A DNA stretch of 64,000 bases from Shewanella mesophila (GCF_019457515.1 NZ_CP080421.1:3596001-3660000), one strand, 5' to 3'; shown: positions 1 to 9,691, counted from the stretch's first letter. Notes: generated from the sequence alone by a model not told the origin. Numbers and translations: made by a program.

Positions 1-535
1 CAAGTTGGCGAACTTCATCGGCAACAACGGCAAAACCTCGGCCCGCTTCCCCTGCTCGCGCAGCTTCGATAGCAGCATTTAGCGCAAGTAAGTTAGTTTG
101 ATCGGAAATCCCCTGAATCGCTGCCACAAATTGATTAATCGATGAAGTACTTTCATCTAAACGCGTTACCGCATTCATGTTCTTTTCGGCTTGAGCATTA
201 ATCTCTGTTGCTCGTTTTCCTAGGCTAACGATGGCACCACGGGTTTGGTCAAAAATCTTATCAAGTTCAGATAGCTCTGCTTTTTCGGCCACTAATAACT
301 CAGCACTTCGGCCAAGAGCATCACGAACAGCGTTGAGCATATTCCCACCTTGATTTTGGCAAGCGATCACTGCCGTAAGGTGATCGGAGGCCTGTCGTGA
401 ACTTTGTTGCATGGTCTCATTTTCACGAATAATCGCCCGCAATTCTTCAACTTCAGCCTGATGTGCCGCTTTGAGTCGATTAATTTCCTGCTCGAGTAAT
501 TGATTTTTCGCATTAGCTTGAGAACTAAACCACAT
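1..535 (-). CDS. Methyl-accepting chemotaxis protein, cytoplasmic type (partial, C-terminus outside window)
   Basis: The visible 178 N-terminal residues start at MWFSSQANAKNQ and are preceded by an AGAGG ribosome site. There is no membrane segment or periplasmic domain: a coiled coil (about residues 10-45) leads straight into the MCP signalling domain, whose highly conserved hairpin tip is seen as SDQTNLLALNAAIEAARAGE followed by GRGFAVVADEVR. The protein would therefore be a soluble chemoreceptor that controls CheA/CheW. Such short soluble receptors often carry a C-terminal zinc-binding CZB domain, but that part lies outside the window. The domain call is secure; ligand unknown. Confidence 0.9.
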   Translation of the reverse strand, partial: MWFSSQANAKNQLLEQEINRLKAAHQAEVEELRAIIRENETMQQSSRQASDHLTAVIACQNQGGNMLNAVRDALGRSAELLVAEKAELSELDKIFDQTRGAIVSLGKRATEINAQAEKNMNAVTRLDESTSSINQFVAAIQGISDQTNLLALNAAIEAARAGEAGRGFAVVADEVRQL

Positions 536-855
536 AGAGACCTCTAAAATACCTAAACACAAAGTTAATAAGGCGATAAAATCAATCTTACTCAACTTAA
601 CTATAAGTAATAAAAGATAAAAAACGACCAACGCATTATAGGTGAAAGTGTGATCGAAGTCCTACTTTTTACAGGGCTATTTTATCCACCTTTAGTCTAA
701 CGAGCAGACACGGTTAACCATCAAGAATCATGGATTAAACCTAAGCCATTGCAATACTTCATCGACAAAATAAAAATCAACAGCTTCCCTTGGGTCAAAA
801 TATCGAAGTACAATATCCGACATAAGAAACGCGAACAGATCATAGGGATAGCGTG
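536..855. other. Intergenic region between divergent MCP and DUF2339 genes
   Basis: About 320 bases separate the divergently transcribed chemoreceptor and DUF2339 genes and must hold both promoters. No RNA gene, terminator or clear operator was recognised. Confidence 0.5.
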
Positions 856-3800
856 ATGCCGTTAATGGATGACGTCGAAAAGCTAAAAGCGGAACTTGCC
901 GCTCTCAAATCACAACAATCATCGAGCCAGGCTGCGTTAAATAAACAACTCGCCCTATTCACACTTAAGCTAGAGCAACTGAATCAACAGGTCGCGTCAC
1001 AGGCAGACGCTACTCAGGAAGCGGAACAAACAGCCGCCGTAAGCTCTACAGGATTAACAGATGCCCCTAGCGATGGAGCATCTAACATCGGCAGCACGTC
1101 TGAATATGGAAGCCAATATCGCGACGATGTTTGGCAATCTGTGGCGGCAAATCGCAAGGCTCAGCGACCAGAGCCAGCCCCAACACGACCGTCGCCAGCA
1201 GAAACTAAAACAGCCTCAAATCATCCTGTAAAACCTTCATTTATCAGCACGTTAAGCGAGCAGTTTAGTACTTCTTTTTACCAATTAACCGATTCTTTAG
1301 GTCAACTCATATTACTGTTACTCGGCCCATTTGCTGGTTTAGGCGAGCAAGCAAAAACCTTTTATCGACACTATCAAGCGAAAGGCATTGGGCCTGTATT
1401 TCTAATGACACTTGCAGGCATCATCACCTTTACCTTAGGTTTTGGTTACCTACTGCAATACTCAATCAATCATTGGTTCTCAGAGTTTGGAAAGGCGCTG
1501 TTGGGGTTCGCCACGGCCAACACCATTATTGCTGGTGGCGTATTCATTCGTCAAAAACGCTCCAGAATGAAAGACTTTGGGTCAGGTATCGTCGGACTCG
1601 GATTAATTCTTAACTATTTATCGATCTTTTTCCTCGGCCCCTATTTCGACATCATTCCCCAAAGCGCTAGCTTTGCGCTACTACTGATAAATACCCTGTT
1701 TGGCTATGGCCTCTCATTTAAGCTGGACACTAAAGTGATCGCAATTGTGGCACTGCTTGGTGGTTCTCTAGCCCCGTTAATGCTGCTCGACGGTGGTTAT
1801 GTGCCACTGTTATATTTCCCCTATTTACTACTTATTGGCATTTGCTCTCTGGCTCAAAGCCGCAAACTCGCTTGGCCAATACTGATCGAAATAACCGCAG
1901 TGCTACACATCGGCTGTATCCAAATATTAAGCTATTTCTTGGCCTTGCCATTTAATGAGCTTAACGGGTTAACTGGCCTGGCATTATTGGCCATCAATGG
2001 CTTGTTCTACTTGTACGGCATTGGCAGTCTTTGGCTGCTGATCAAGACGCCCCTCACGGCGCGTCTGCTGATGGTGCCTATCGCCCTGCTGGTGTTTACG
2101 CTTTATACCGTCGGCGAGATGACCCCGCTTGCCGGAGAAGTTTTTCTCCTCAATGCCTTAGTCTGTGGCCTCATCTATCGACTCGTAAAACGAGACAAGC
2201 AGATCGCTGCACTGACCTTAGTTTCGATGGGAAGTTTCGCGGGCTTTGGTGCCTTGTATCTACTAAGCCCTGATCTATTGGGCTTAGTCTTACTACTCGA
2301 AGGTTTATTATTGCTCTGGCTAGGTAGCAAAGAGGACTTTGTTGCAGTGCGCGTCGAAGCCTATCTGGTGCTGCTTCTTGGTGTAATGAGTAATTTCATC
2401 ACTCTGTTTGATCGCTTGAGCTTGGGTGGCTATGACAATAGCTCATTATTGGGGTATCAAGCGTCGCTTAGTATTAGCATGATATTAACCTGCGCAGCGA
2501 TCTTCTTTGGTTGTCGACTCATGGCGAGCATGCCACTTGGAATGATGAGTTTTGAACAAAAAGTGTATCGCGCTTTTCAAGAATCCCTTGGTTTACTCTA
2601 TTCCATTACACTGCTGTTATTAGGCTATTTTATTAGCGATGAATACTGTTTAAATACCCTGCCTTTAATCAGTATATTGCTGTTATATCTCAGCGCCAAA
2701 CGGCAGCTGCGCCTAACAGAAATATTGGCTTGGCTATGGTTATTACCACTGTGTGGATTAGTGCTGTTTGGCGTAGTAGATGCTAATAGTCTGCATTTTG
2801 CCGATCAGGCATTCAATGTAAAACTGGCACGGATCGAGTTATTTATCAGCTTACTGCTAGCCTACTACTGGTATCAAAAATTTAGCCCTGACAGCAAGTT
2901 AATCCGCTTTGCTTTCTATGTGCAGTTACTGTGCTATATCTCGCTACCGCTATTGTTGTTACCGAAAATTGTTCACAGCTACCCCGACTATCTCGCTCCC
3001 TATTTATGGCTAGCGAGCTTTATGACGCTCGGGTTAGCCACTTGGGTAAAACATAACAGCCTAAAACTTGAGGCCCAAATACTAACTGGACTCGCCGTCG
3101 CGATGACAGCAATAAGCTGTCTAGAGCAATTATGGCAAGGCCTCGTTGCCCTCGCTCTTGGTGCGTTGTTTATGGGCGCGCTGACCATACGTTATGCAAG
3201 CCTTAGCGAACGTTGGCAAAACTGGCTCTCATTGCAGTGGCATATTGCCCCTTTCTATTTCGGTTTAGTCCTTGCGGTTATCATTCAGACACTTATGGAC
3301 CAATCCAACCCAAGCTGGGCCATTACGGCATTTGTATTGTGCGGATATTTCGCCTTGTTGCTAGAGGCCAGATCGCCGATCGGAAAGATATTTCAACAAG
3401 CACTCAAACCCGCTTTTAGCCTGGCCTATGGGTTTCTATTTGCTTTTGGCTTTGCCCCGACAATAATGCATAGCGAAACAAGCTTGGCGCTCAATTTCGA
3501 CAACCTGCTATTTAATCTGGCCGAAGTTGGAGTGCTGGCTATCTTAGCCTGGTATTTAAGTGGCAAACGACTTGCGATGAGAGTACACAGTAAATCAATT
3601 CCCACCGAGGTACTTATCTGGGGCTGGCACATCTTGCTGGCATTAAATTACTTCTCATGGAGTTATCAGTTAGATAGCCAGCTGACCGCTGCCGTCAGTG
3701 CGGTCTTATTGGTAATACATGGCTGCGCCTTGATGTTTATAAGCCTGCGTCCACATCGGCAGTCCATCATACGTCTCGCGGGTATCCTGTTTGCTATCAC

Positions 3801-3945
3801 CATGTTTAAAGTGCTATTTGTCGATATGGCATCTTTCCAGCTGGTGCAGAAAGTCGGGGCCTTTATGCTCATCGGGGTGATTTTATTGACCGTGGCCTAT
3901 TTTTACCAAAAAGCGCGCGACCGGGCAGAAGTCGTCAATGTCTAA
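856..3945 (+). CDS. DUF2339 family polytopic membrane protein
   Basis: A 1029-residue protein. Residues 5-60 form a Gln/Leu-rich coiled coil, 60-135 are a polar Ser/Pro linker, and from about residue 135 onward there is an almost uninterrupted series of hydrophobic helices (roughly 25 membrane segments). This architecture (N-terminal coiled coil plus very many short helices) is typical of DUF2339 predicted membrane proteins, whose function is unknown. The ATG at 856 is preferred to the overlapping GTG at 853 because AGGGA lies seven bases upstream; ATG 865 is also possible. It stands alone, without operon partners. Confidence 0.85.
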   Translation: MPLMDDVEKLKAELAALKSQQSSSQAALNKQLALFTLKLEQLNQQVASQADATQEAEQTAAVSSTGLTDAPSDGASNIGSTSEYGSQYRDDVWQSVAANRKAQRPEPAPTRPSPAETKTASNHPVKPSFISTLSEQFSTSFYQLTDSLGQLILLLLGPFAGLGEQAKTFYRHYQAKGIGPVFLMTLAGIITFTLGFGYLLQYSINHWFSEFGKALLGFATANTIIAGGVFIRQKRSRMKDFGSGIVGLGLILNYLSIFFLGPYFDIIPQSASFALLLINTLFGYGLSFKLDTKVIAIVALLGGSLAPLMLLDGGYVPLLYFPYLLLIGICSLAQSRKLAWPILIEITAVLHIGCIQILSYFLALPFNELNGLTGLALLAINGLFYLYGIGSLWLLIKTPLTARLLMVPIALLVFTLYTVGEMTPLAGEVFLLNALVCGLIYRLVKRDKQIAALTLVSMGSFAGFGALYLLSPDLLGLVLLLEGLLLLWLGSKEDFVAVRVEAYLVLLLGVMSNFITLFDRLSLGGYDNSSLLGYQASLSISMILTCAAIFFGCRLMASMPLGMMSFEQKVYRAFQESLGLLYSITLLLLGYFISDEYCLNTLPLISILLLYLSAKRQLRLTEILAWLWLLPLCGLVLFGVVDANSLHFADQAFNVKLARIELFISLLLAYYWYQKFSPDSKLIRFAFYVQLLCYISLPLLLLPKIVHSYPDYLAPYLWLASFMTLGLATWVKHNSLKLEAQILTGLAVAMTAISCLEQLWQGLVALALGALFMGALTIRYASLSERWQNWLSLQWHIAPFYFGLVLAVIIQTLMDQSNPSWAITAFVLCGYFALLLEARSPIGKIFQQALKPAFSLAYGFLFAFGFAPTIMHSETSLALNFDNLLFNLAEVGVLAILAWYLSGKRLAMRVHSKSIPTEVLIWGWHILLALNYFSWSYQLDSQLTAAVSAVLLVIHGCALMFISLRPHRQSIIRLAGILFAITMFKVLFVDMASFQLVQKVGAFMLIGVILLTVAYFYQKARDRAEVVNV

Positions 3946-3960
3946 AGCAGATTGATACAA

Positions 3961-3998
3961 CTGGCGAAGCGTGAGTTTTCATAAGAAGACTTCGCCAG
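3961..3998 (+). terminator. Hairpin after DUF2339 gene, possible terminator
   Basis: CTGGCGAAG (3961-3969) pairs perfectly with CTTCGCCAG (3990-3998) around a 20-base loop, 15 bases after the DUF2339 stop codon. There is no T-run, so intrinsic termination is uncertain. The remaining bases to 4403 show nothing recognisable beyond the promoter region of the next gene. Confidence 0.35.
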
Positions 3999-4403
3999 CA
4001 ATTATCTTCTCACTAGGGCCAGTTGATCTTTGCTGGTTGAACCTTGTTCGAGACAAAAACGTTTTAACTGAGGTGAGTGGATTGCTGCCTAGTGATCTCA
4101 GCAAAACTCATTAGCTATTCATCGAATATCCATACCATCAAATATTAACCTCCCTTTCGGGACCGTGGCAGGGGTAATTAGAGTCGTTTTTCTATGCTTA
4201 TCTCTTGTTACTATCACAGATCTCCAAACGACTCCGTCATAAATCCCGCTCCAAGTGTGATATCCGCCGCAGTTTTATTAACCAGTTCATGGTACAAACA
4301 GAAACTACCTACCGTTCATTTTTTAGCCAACTCAAGATGTGTAAAATTAACATCTTATAGCTGAAAAGGTGGGTTTTATGCAGTTAATGCAAAGGATATC
4401 GTT

Positions 4404-5513
4404 ATGCTGAAAAAAGTCAGCCGCCTCGATTACTTTACACTACAAGTGTTTACAGGCTTGATTGAGCTTAAAAATGGCAGTGCGGTTGCCGATAAAATGC
4501 AGACGACTCAATCTAAAATCAGCCGTAGCCTCACCTGTTTACGTGAAGTATTGGAAGATGAACTCTTTGTACGCCAACAGTATGGCTTTGAGCCAAATCA
4601 AGTCGCACTCAAAATCTACCCCATGGTGCAAACCATCCTAGAGCAATACGACAAGATCGTCGCAACGACCATAGATAAAGGCGCCGAGCCATACCAGCTC
4701 AGTGTCGCTACCTATGAGCAATGGTCACTAATGGCAATGAACTGCGTGCATGAAACTTGTCACTGCATCGAAGGCGGCGTGAGTATCAATATTCAACCTT
4801 GGACTGACAATGTTGATCAGCGTTTATGTCAGGGAAAAATCGATTGCAGTATCTCGACCGAACCGATTAACCATCCTATGGTGAACAACTACAAGCTCGG
4901 CGATATTATCTACTTCTTTATCGTCGCCAAAACCGGCCACCCTATTTTGACCTCAAACCAGCCCTTGATTGAGTTATTCAACTATCCTCTTGCCCTGGTA
5001 AATACCAACTTGCATGAACAACAATCCCATCCGATTGAAGTGTATGCAAGGGCGAAAAAACTCGATATCAAGATCGCACTGAAGAGCCCAAGTCTAAGAA
5101 TGCTGGTCGACCATGTAAGCCACAATGATGATATCGCCTTGCTGTCTTCGGCCATGTCGATGGTCTATTTTGAAGAGCGCAGCGATGTCGACTATATCGA
5201 CATATCTCAGCTTTGGCGTGAAACCAGTGGGATAGAGTGCGAGAGCTACTATTTACATTGCCATAAAAGCATCAAGCCCCAATTAGCCAACTGTCTAAAA
5301 ACAGTGCTTAGGGAGAAACTAACACAGATGCAGTCTCACTATGAGGCGGTCGCTTCGGGTCATAAGTTACCAAGTAGTAAGTCAACAGAGCATGTTTCCA
5401 AGCACTGCTGCTCCCATGAGGTAGGCAATGGCTCGTCGACAAGTTGCACGACGAAACCTCACTGCCCTAACGACACCAGCGATGATCCCGCGCCACGATG
5501 CTGCGATAACTAA
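4404..5513 (+). CDS. LysR-like transcriptional regulator with Cys-rich C-terminal tail
   Basis: Residues 1-75 form a winged helix-turn-helix of LysR type (SKISRSLTCLREVLEDELFV, then the FEPNQ wing); residues 90-300 resemble the periplasmic-binding-protein-like effector domain. At 369 residues it exceeds the usual 290-330 because of a tail (about residues 325-369) with six cysteines and several histidines (KHCC, SC, HC, RCC). Such a tail could bind metal or sense redox state; that is inference. AAAGGAT precedes the ATG. It faces a second LysR-like gene (5547-6524) of similar N-terminal design; the pair lies next to the nrfBCD-like operon, which they may regulate. Confidence 0.75.
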   Translation: MLKKVSRLDYFTLQVFTGLIELKNGSAVADKMQTTQSKISRSLTCLREVLEDELFVRQQYGFEPNQVALKIYPMVQTILEQYDKIVATTIDKGAEPYQLSVATYEQWSLMAMNCVHETCHCIEGGVSINIQPWTDNVDQRLCQGKIDCSISTEPINHPMVNNYKLGDIIYFFIVAKTGHPILTSNQPLIELFNYPLALVNTNLHEQQSHPIEVYARAKKLDIKIALKSPSLRMLVDHVSHNDDIALLSSAMSMVYFEERSDVDYIDISQLWRETSGIECESYYLHCHKSIKPQLANCLKTVLREKLTQMQSHYEAVASGHKLPSSKSTEHVSKHCCSHEVGNGSSTSCTTKPHCPNDTSDDPAPRCCDN

Positions 5514-5546
5514 CTATCAATCAGTATAAGGCTTGAATGCCTTAAG

Positions 5547-6524
5547 TTAGTGGACGCTCTGATTGATCAGCAATGTGACCTCATTTTTAAGCCAATCGAG
5601 ATGTGAACTAGGATGATGCTTTGCGCTGATAAGATAGAGCATAGGTTGCGGTTCCTCTCGGTAAAGCAACTCGGTATCGATAGCGGATAAACAACAAACG
5701 TGCAATCCAGGTAATAGATGACTCTGATCATATACCTTGTTGTAGGGCAGCAAACTCACCGTCTTGTTATCAGACAGGTAACGGAACAGATCGTGAAATC
5801 CCAGCCCCGTTTGCGCATTGTCATAGGGAGCCTGATGACAAAATAGTTTTTGCTGACGACAAAAGGTTTGGAACGGATCTAGGGACGATCTATTTAATAA
5901 ACTAAATGCACTGAGATAGGGATAACTCGCAATATTAACTAAGCTAATCTCCTGACTTAATATGGGATGATGCAGGCCACACAAAAGATAGAGATGCTCT
6001 AATTGCTTTAGCGGCATCACCTCAAGACGAGGATCATTTTGTAATAATTCAGGGTTAGATTCACTCAGGATCGCAATATCAATCAGTCCATTAGCCGTAT
6101 CTTCCAAAATATCTTCCGAGCCACTGCGTAACTCAAAACTGAGCGGCAGATGTGCAGCGTTGATCGCGGCGCTTAGCTGCTGAGGAAAATGCTGGATCAA
6201 CAGGTCGCTGACATAAATCACCATAGCCGTGTTTAACTCTAGCGGGTTAAGTTGATTCAATTGATATAGATGCTCGGAACATTGCACCAACTCCTTCACG
6301 ATTGGATAGAGTTGCCGAGTAAACTCGTTCGGTTCGAGGCCATGCTTTTTTCGAATAAACAGTGGATTATTAAAAATCATCCTCGCATGTTGTAGGCAAC
6401 GACTTACTTTAGGTGCGGGTATATTCATATCTATAGCGACAGAAGAAGCTGAATGCTTTTCGTAAAGATTAACCAATATATTAGCACTAAGCATATCCAA
6501 GCTATCTAGAGTTATATTTTTCAT
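5547..6524 (-). CDS. LysR-like transcriptional regulator
   Basis: A 325-residue LysR-family protein. The N-terminal HTH (about residues 20-65) is followed by NPLFIRKKHGLEPNEF, equivalent to the LFVRQQYGFEPNQ stretch of the convergent gene at 4404-5513, so the two are distant paralogues. The C-terminal 230 residues have the alternating alpha/beta pattern of the effector domain. No Cys-rich tail here. It is transcribed away from the DUF2726-like gene and nrfBCD, with a 382-base AT-rich divergent promoter region between. Regulator class fairly certain; target unknown. Confidence 0.75.
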   Translation of the reverse strand: MKNITLDSLDMLSANILVNLYEKHSASSVAIDMNIPAPKVSRCLQHARMIFNNPLFIRKKHGLEPNEFTRQLYPIVKELVQCSEHLYQLNQLNPLELNTAMVIYVSDLLIQHFPQQLSAAINAAHLPLSFELRSGSEDILEDTANGLIDIAILSESNPELLQNDPRLEVMPLKQLEHLYLLCGLHHPILSQEISLVNIASYPYLSAFSLLNRSSLDPFQTFCRQQKLFCHQAPYDNAQTGLGFHDLFRYLSDNKTVSLLPYNKVYDQSHLLPGLHVCCLSAIDTELLYREEPQPMLYLISAKHHPSSHLDWLKNEVTLLINQSVH

Positions 6525-6906
6525 TTGAAAATACCTCTCAAAACATTAAATATACCAAGTTAAATTATAGCCAGCATAATATCTTTAACAATAATTTTAT
6601 GCACAAATAATTAAATAAATAAAATAGATCTAGATCATACTTCTTAATTTCAATGATTTACAAAAATACAGCAAACAGCTAATTTACAATAAAATTTAAA
6701 GCGGTAAGCCTTAAGCAACCAGATATCCTAAATTTAATAAACACATATCCAACTATCGATTATCTACAATTCGAAATAGCTAAAACCAGCTATCAGACCC
6801 ACCACTAAATTTTAATAATTTGATTTTAATAATTGTTGTAAATATCGCGCATAAAGTAATAATTAAATGGAGAGTTAAGAAATAGAAGTACTATTGGAGG
6901 TTTATC
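6525..6906. promoter_or_regulatory. AT-rich divergent promoter region
   Basis: These 382 bases separate the LysR-like gene (minus) from the DUF2726-like gene (plus). Composition is strikingly AT-rich with several short A/T tracts; it must contain both promoters. GGAGG at 6896-6900 is a strong ribosome site for the gene at 6907. No specific operator was identified with confidence. Confidence 0.4.
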
Positions 6907-7416
6907 ATGAACGCCACCGCTACAGTTATTTTAAGTTATGCATTTATGTATTTTGTTTTATTCATAATTGTTCCTCTCGTAATCGTGACCTTCGTAATGA
7001 CTTGCATAAAGTTCTTTAGATCAAATGAGGTTCAGATGGTCGATGCAACGGTAAGCATCAAACCCCACTTGCTCGATAAGGAATCTATGCATTTCCTAAA
7101 AAGCTTAAAATCAATTGCGAGTAATCGCTACGATGTGCTGTACGGGGCGTCTCTGGTTAATGTGGTCGATATCGATGATTCAGTAAAGAATCACGAAGAG
7201 GTTCAGGACTTCATGGAGCATTGCCACCTAGACTATGTGGTAGTAGACAATGAATCATCAGCGGTCAAACTAGTGGTTAGCGACCCAAATGCGAGCTCTG
7301 CTGAACAGATGAAGTTTGTCGAAAAATGCTTAGATTACATCGGTGTGCAATTTATCAAATTGGATAAAGATAAGCACTGTGATGAAGCCCTACTGCGCAA
7401 TGCCCTCGCCGCCTAA
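6907..7416 (+). CDS. Membrane-anchored DUF2726-like protein
   Basis: 169 residues: one hydrophobic segment (about 8-33) and then a soluble domain from residue 50. The domain reads KESMHFLKSLKSIASNRYDVLY, then LDYVVVDN, then a closing segment with FVEKCLDYIGVQFIKLD, which follows the pattern of DUF2726 (restriction-endonuclease-like fold). The acidic/lysine catalytic positions usual in that fold are not evident: the strand after VVDN reads AVKLVVSDPN. It may therefore be a non-catalytic relative. GGAGG precedes the ATG. It is followed by the nrfB-like gene after 108 bases and could be cotranscribed. Family call moderate, role unknown. Confidence 0.5.
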   Translation: MNATATVILSYAFMYFVLFIIVPLVIVTFVMTCIKFFRSNEVQMVDATVSIKPHLLDKESMHFLKSLKSIASNRYDVLYGASLVNVVDIDDSVKNHEEVQDFMEHCHLDYVVVDNESSAVKLVVSDPNASSAEQMKFVEKCLDYIGVQFIKLDKDKHCDEALLRNALAA

Positions 7417-7524
7417 TGGTTAACAGTGCTCAAGCAGTAATCGCACAACCGAGCGTCAAACTAACCACTTGGCGCTCTCCTCTAAAGCCGAGATCATGTT
7501 CACCATGAGGTGTAAGGATACGGT

Positions 7525-7995
7525 ATGTGCCAAATTAGCCGTTATATCTCAATTCTGCTCTATGTCGCCATGACGACATGCCTTTGGTACGGTATCCCTA
7601 CCCCAAGCATTGCAGCAGATAATGCAACACGCAGCAACACATGCATGAAATGTCATAAGCGCAATGGTCAACTGTTAGGCATACATGCAAACCCAGGACT
7701 TGCGATCCAATGCCAAGATTGCCATGGCGAAAAAGGCAATCATCCTAAGAAAGGTTCACCCATAAATACCTTTGGCGCCGATAGCCAGATGCCCGTCGAT
7801 GTGCAAGTTGCTATTTGCCTAACTTGTCACGATCATCAAGCCTTGGCCGAAGTTGAGTGGACCCACAATGTTCACGCAACCAAACTCGCCTGTGCCCAAT
7901 GCCACCAGCTACATCCTGAATCCGATCCTATGTTGACGTTAGACAGCAAACAACATAGCCAATTATGTGTTACCTGCCATCGGGTCAATCAATAG
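7525..7995 (+). CDS. nrfB: NrfB-like pentahaem cytochrome c
   Basis: 156 residues with a Sec signal peptide (cleavage near SIAA at 28-31) and exactly five CXXCH haem c sites at residues 40, 63, 98, 123 and 148, the number found in NrfB. NrfB is a periplasmic electron carrier that in enterobacteria passes electrons from the NrfCD quinol dehydrogenase to nitrite reductase NrfA. AAGGA precedes the ATG. The nrfC-like start lies 11 bases after its stop, so nrfBCD form one operon. No nrfA or other multihaem reductase is next to it, so the terminal acceptor is unknown; another reductase (sulfite, tetrathionate, organic) is possible. Confidence 0.85.
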   Translation: MCQISRYISILLYVAMTTCLWYGIPTPSIAADNATRSNTCMKCHKRNGQLLGIHANPGLAIQCQDCHGEKGNHPKKGSPINTFGADSQMPVDVQVAICLTCHDHQALAEVEWTHNVHATKLACAQCHQLHPESDPMLTLDSKQHSQLCVTCHRVNQ

Positions 7996-8005
7996 GAGGC
8001 CTGTT

Positions 8006-8695
8006 ATGGAACATTCAAAACGACAATTTCTCAAAGGCTGCGGCGCACTGCTTGCTGGGGTTTCGGTTTATACCGTCACTAAATCCCCTCTAGCTGAAAA
8101 CACCGAGGCAGAGCCACACTCTGAGATAAAGTATGCCATGGTTCACGACGAGAACATCTGTATAGGCTGTAACGCCTGCGTCGAAGCCTGCCGTGAAGTC
8201 AATCATGTCCCAGAGGGCGTCACTCGACTTAACATTGAGCGTTCGGGCCCCTTTGGGGAATACCCGGAACAGAGCTACCGATTCAATCGCGTCTCTTGTC
8301 AACACTGTGAGGCCGCACCTTGCGTTAGAGTTTGCCCAACGGGGGCTGCTTACATAGATAAAGAAACCGGTATCGTCGCCGTGCACGAAGAGCGTTGCGT
8401 CGGCTGCCAATACTGTATTGCCGCCTGCCCGTATCAGGTCCGATTTATTAATCCTGAGACCCGCACAGCCGACAAATGCGATTTTTGTCAGCAGACCCAA
8501 TTGAAAAAAGGATTAGCGCCTGCTTGTGTGCTTGCTTGCCCAACTAAGGCATTAACCTTTGGTAACTTGAAAGACCCTGACTCAGACCTAGTACGACTCC
8601 TAAAGAGTAAACCGACCTATCGCTCAAAAGTGGACCTAGGTACTCGGCCTAAGTTGTTCCATGTGCAAAACATTGATGGGGAGATAATGCTATGA
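8006..8695 (+). CDS. nrfC: NrfC-like [4Fe-4S] ferredoxin subunit, Tat exported
   Basis: 229 residues. The N-terminus SKRQFLKG followed by a hydrophobic stretch is a Tat signal in which the first arginine is lysine; such a KR motif is known to work in TtrB. Four ferredoxin-type cysteine clusters follow: CIGCNACVEAC, CQHCEAAPCVRVC, CVGCQYCIAAC and CDFCQQT...CVLAC, as in NrfC/DmsB/PsrB proteins carrying four [4Fe-4S] clusters. It would sit in the periplasm and pass electrons between the membrane subunit NrfD and the pentahaem cytochrome. The start at 8006 is set by AGGAGG at 7994-7999; an upstream in-frame start overlaps nrfB and lacks the Tat motif at its end. Confidence 0.88.
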   Translation: MEHSKRQFLKGCGALLAGVSVYTVTKSPLAENTEAEPHSEIKYAMVHDENICIGCNACVEACREVNHVPEGVTRLNIERSGPFGEYPEQSYRFNRVSCQHCEAAPCVRVCPTGAAYIDKETGIVAVHEERCVGCQYCIAACPYQVRFINPETRTADKCDFCQQTQLKKGLAPACVLACPTKALTFGNLKDPDSDLVRLLKSKPTYRSKVDLGTRPKLFHVQNIDGEIML

Positions 8696-9633
8696 GTGCT
8701 TTTCACTTTGAAGGCCTAGTATGGCATTGGCCTATAGCCATCTATCTGTTCTTAGCGGGATTATCAGCTGGCGCAGTGTTTTTCGCCATCATGCTAAAAC
8801 ATTTTAAATTAGCAGGCGAAGCCTATCACTCCCCCTTCGTACAGGCGGCGGCAATCATAGCGCCAATCGCCGTATTTGGCGGCCTTGGAATATTGGTCCT
8901 CGATCTGACCAAGCCATTAGATTTTTGGAAGATATTGGTGTTTTACAATACCACTTCAGTGATGTCGATGGGGGTCTTGGTATTGATGGCTTACCAGGTT
9001 GCACTATTTGCCTGGATGGCCTGTATCTTCAACCAGATGATACTTCAGCTGCTAGGCGATAGATTGGCATTTGTCAGCAGTTTCATTAAATGGCTAGTTA
9101 AACAAGAAGCGGCTATTACCGGCGTGTTGGTGATCCTATCTATCTCTCTGGGGGCTTATACTGGCTTCCTACTATCGGCGTTGATTGGCTTCCCATTGCT
9201 GAATAACCCTGTGCTGCCTTTGCTATTTTTAATCTCAGGTTTATCCTCTGGTGCGGCGGCAACACTGCTCGGTGGGGTGCTGTTACGAGGTAACCCTAAT
9301 GGTATCGAAGTACGCTTCATCCATGGTATCGAAATTCCGATGATCTTGGTGGAGATAGGCCTAATATTCACCTTCTTTGTCGGGCTCATCCTCTCTGGTG
9401 GCCAAAGCCAAGTGGCTGCACTCAACGCCATAGGTTATGGCTTCTGGGGCTGGATATTTTGGGGCGGCGTGATCGGTGTCGGACTGACGCTACCCCTTGC
9501 CGCCAACCTATGGATGAAAGTGTCAGCCGACCGTAAGTTTACCTATGTCGCAGTGACCGCCAGCTTTAGCCTTATCGGTGTATTTTTGCTGCGAAACTTT
9601 ATCCTCTACACCGGACAAATGACGGGGATCTAA
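8692..9633 (+). CDS. nrfD: NrfD/PsrC family membrane subunit (quinol oxidation)
   Basis: 313 residues with eight to nine membrane helices and the family opening VWHWPIAIYLFLAGLSAGA. NrfD/PsrC proteins bind menaquinol or ubiquinol and exchange electrons with a periplasmic iron-sulfur subunit. The ATG overlaps the nrfC stop by four bases (ATGA), so translation is coupled. With nrfB and nrfC it makes a complete quinol-to-cytochrome module, but the terminal reductase is missing from the neighbourhood. Confidence 0.88.
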   Translation: MSAFHFEGLVWHWPIAIYLFLAGLSAGAVFFAIMLKHFKLAGEAYHSPFVQAAAIIAPIAVFGGLGILVLDLTKPLDFWKILVFYNTTSVMSMGVLVLMAYQVALFAWMACIFNQMILQLLGDRLAFVSSFIKWLVKQEAAITGVLVILSISLGAYTGFLLSALIGFPLLNNPVLPLLFLISGLSSGAAATLLGGVLLRGNPNGIEVRFIHGIEIPMILVEIGLIFTFFVGLILSGGQSQVAALNAIGYGFWGWIFWGGVIGVGLTLPLAANLWMKVSADRKFTYVAVTASFSLIGVFLLRNFILYTGQMTGI

Positions 9634-9691
9634 CGAATCTTTCTCAGAATAAAGAGGTGATCAAACAGTCAAAGTTTACTCCGTTGACGCC

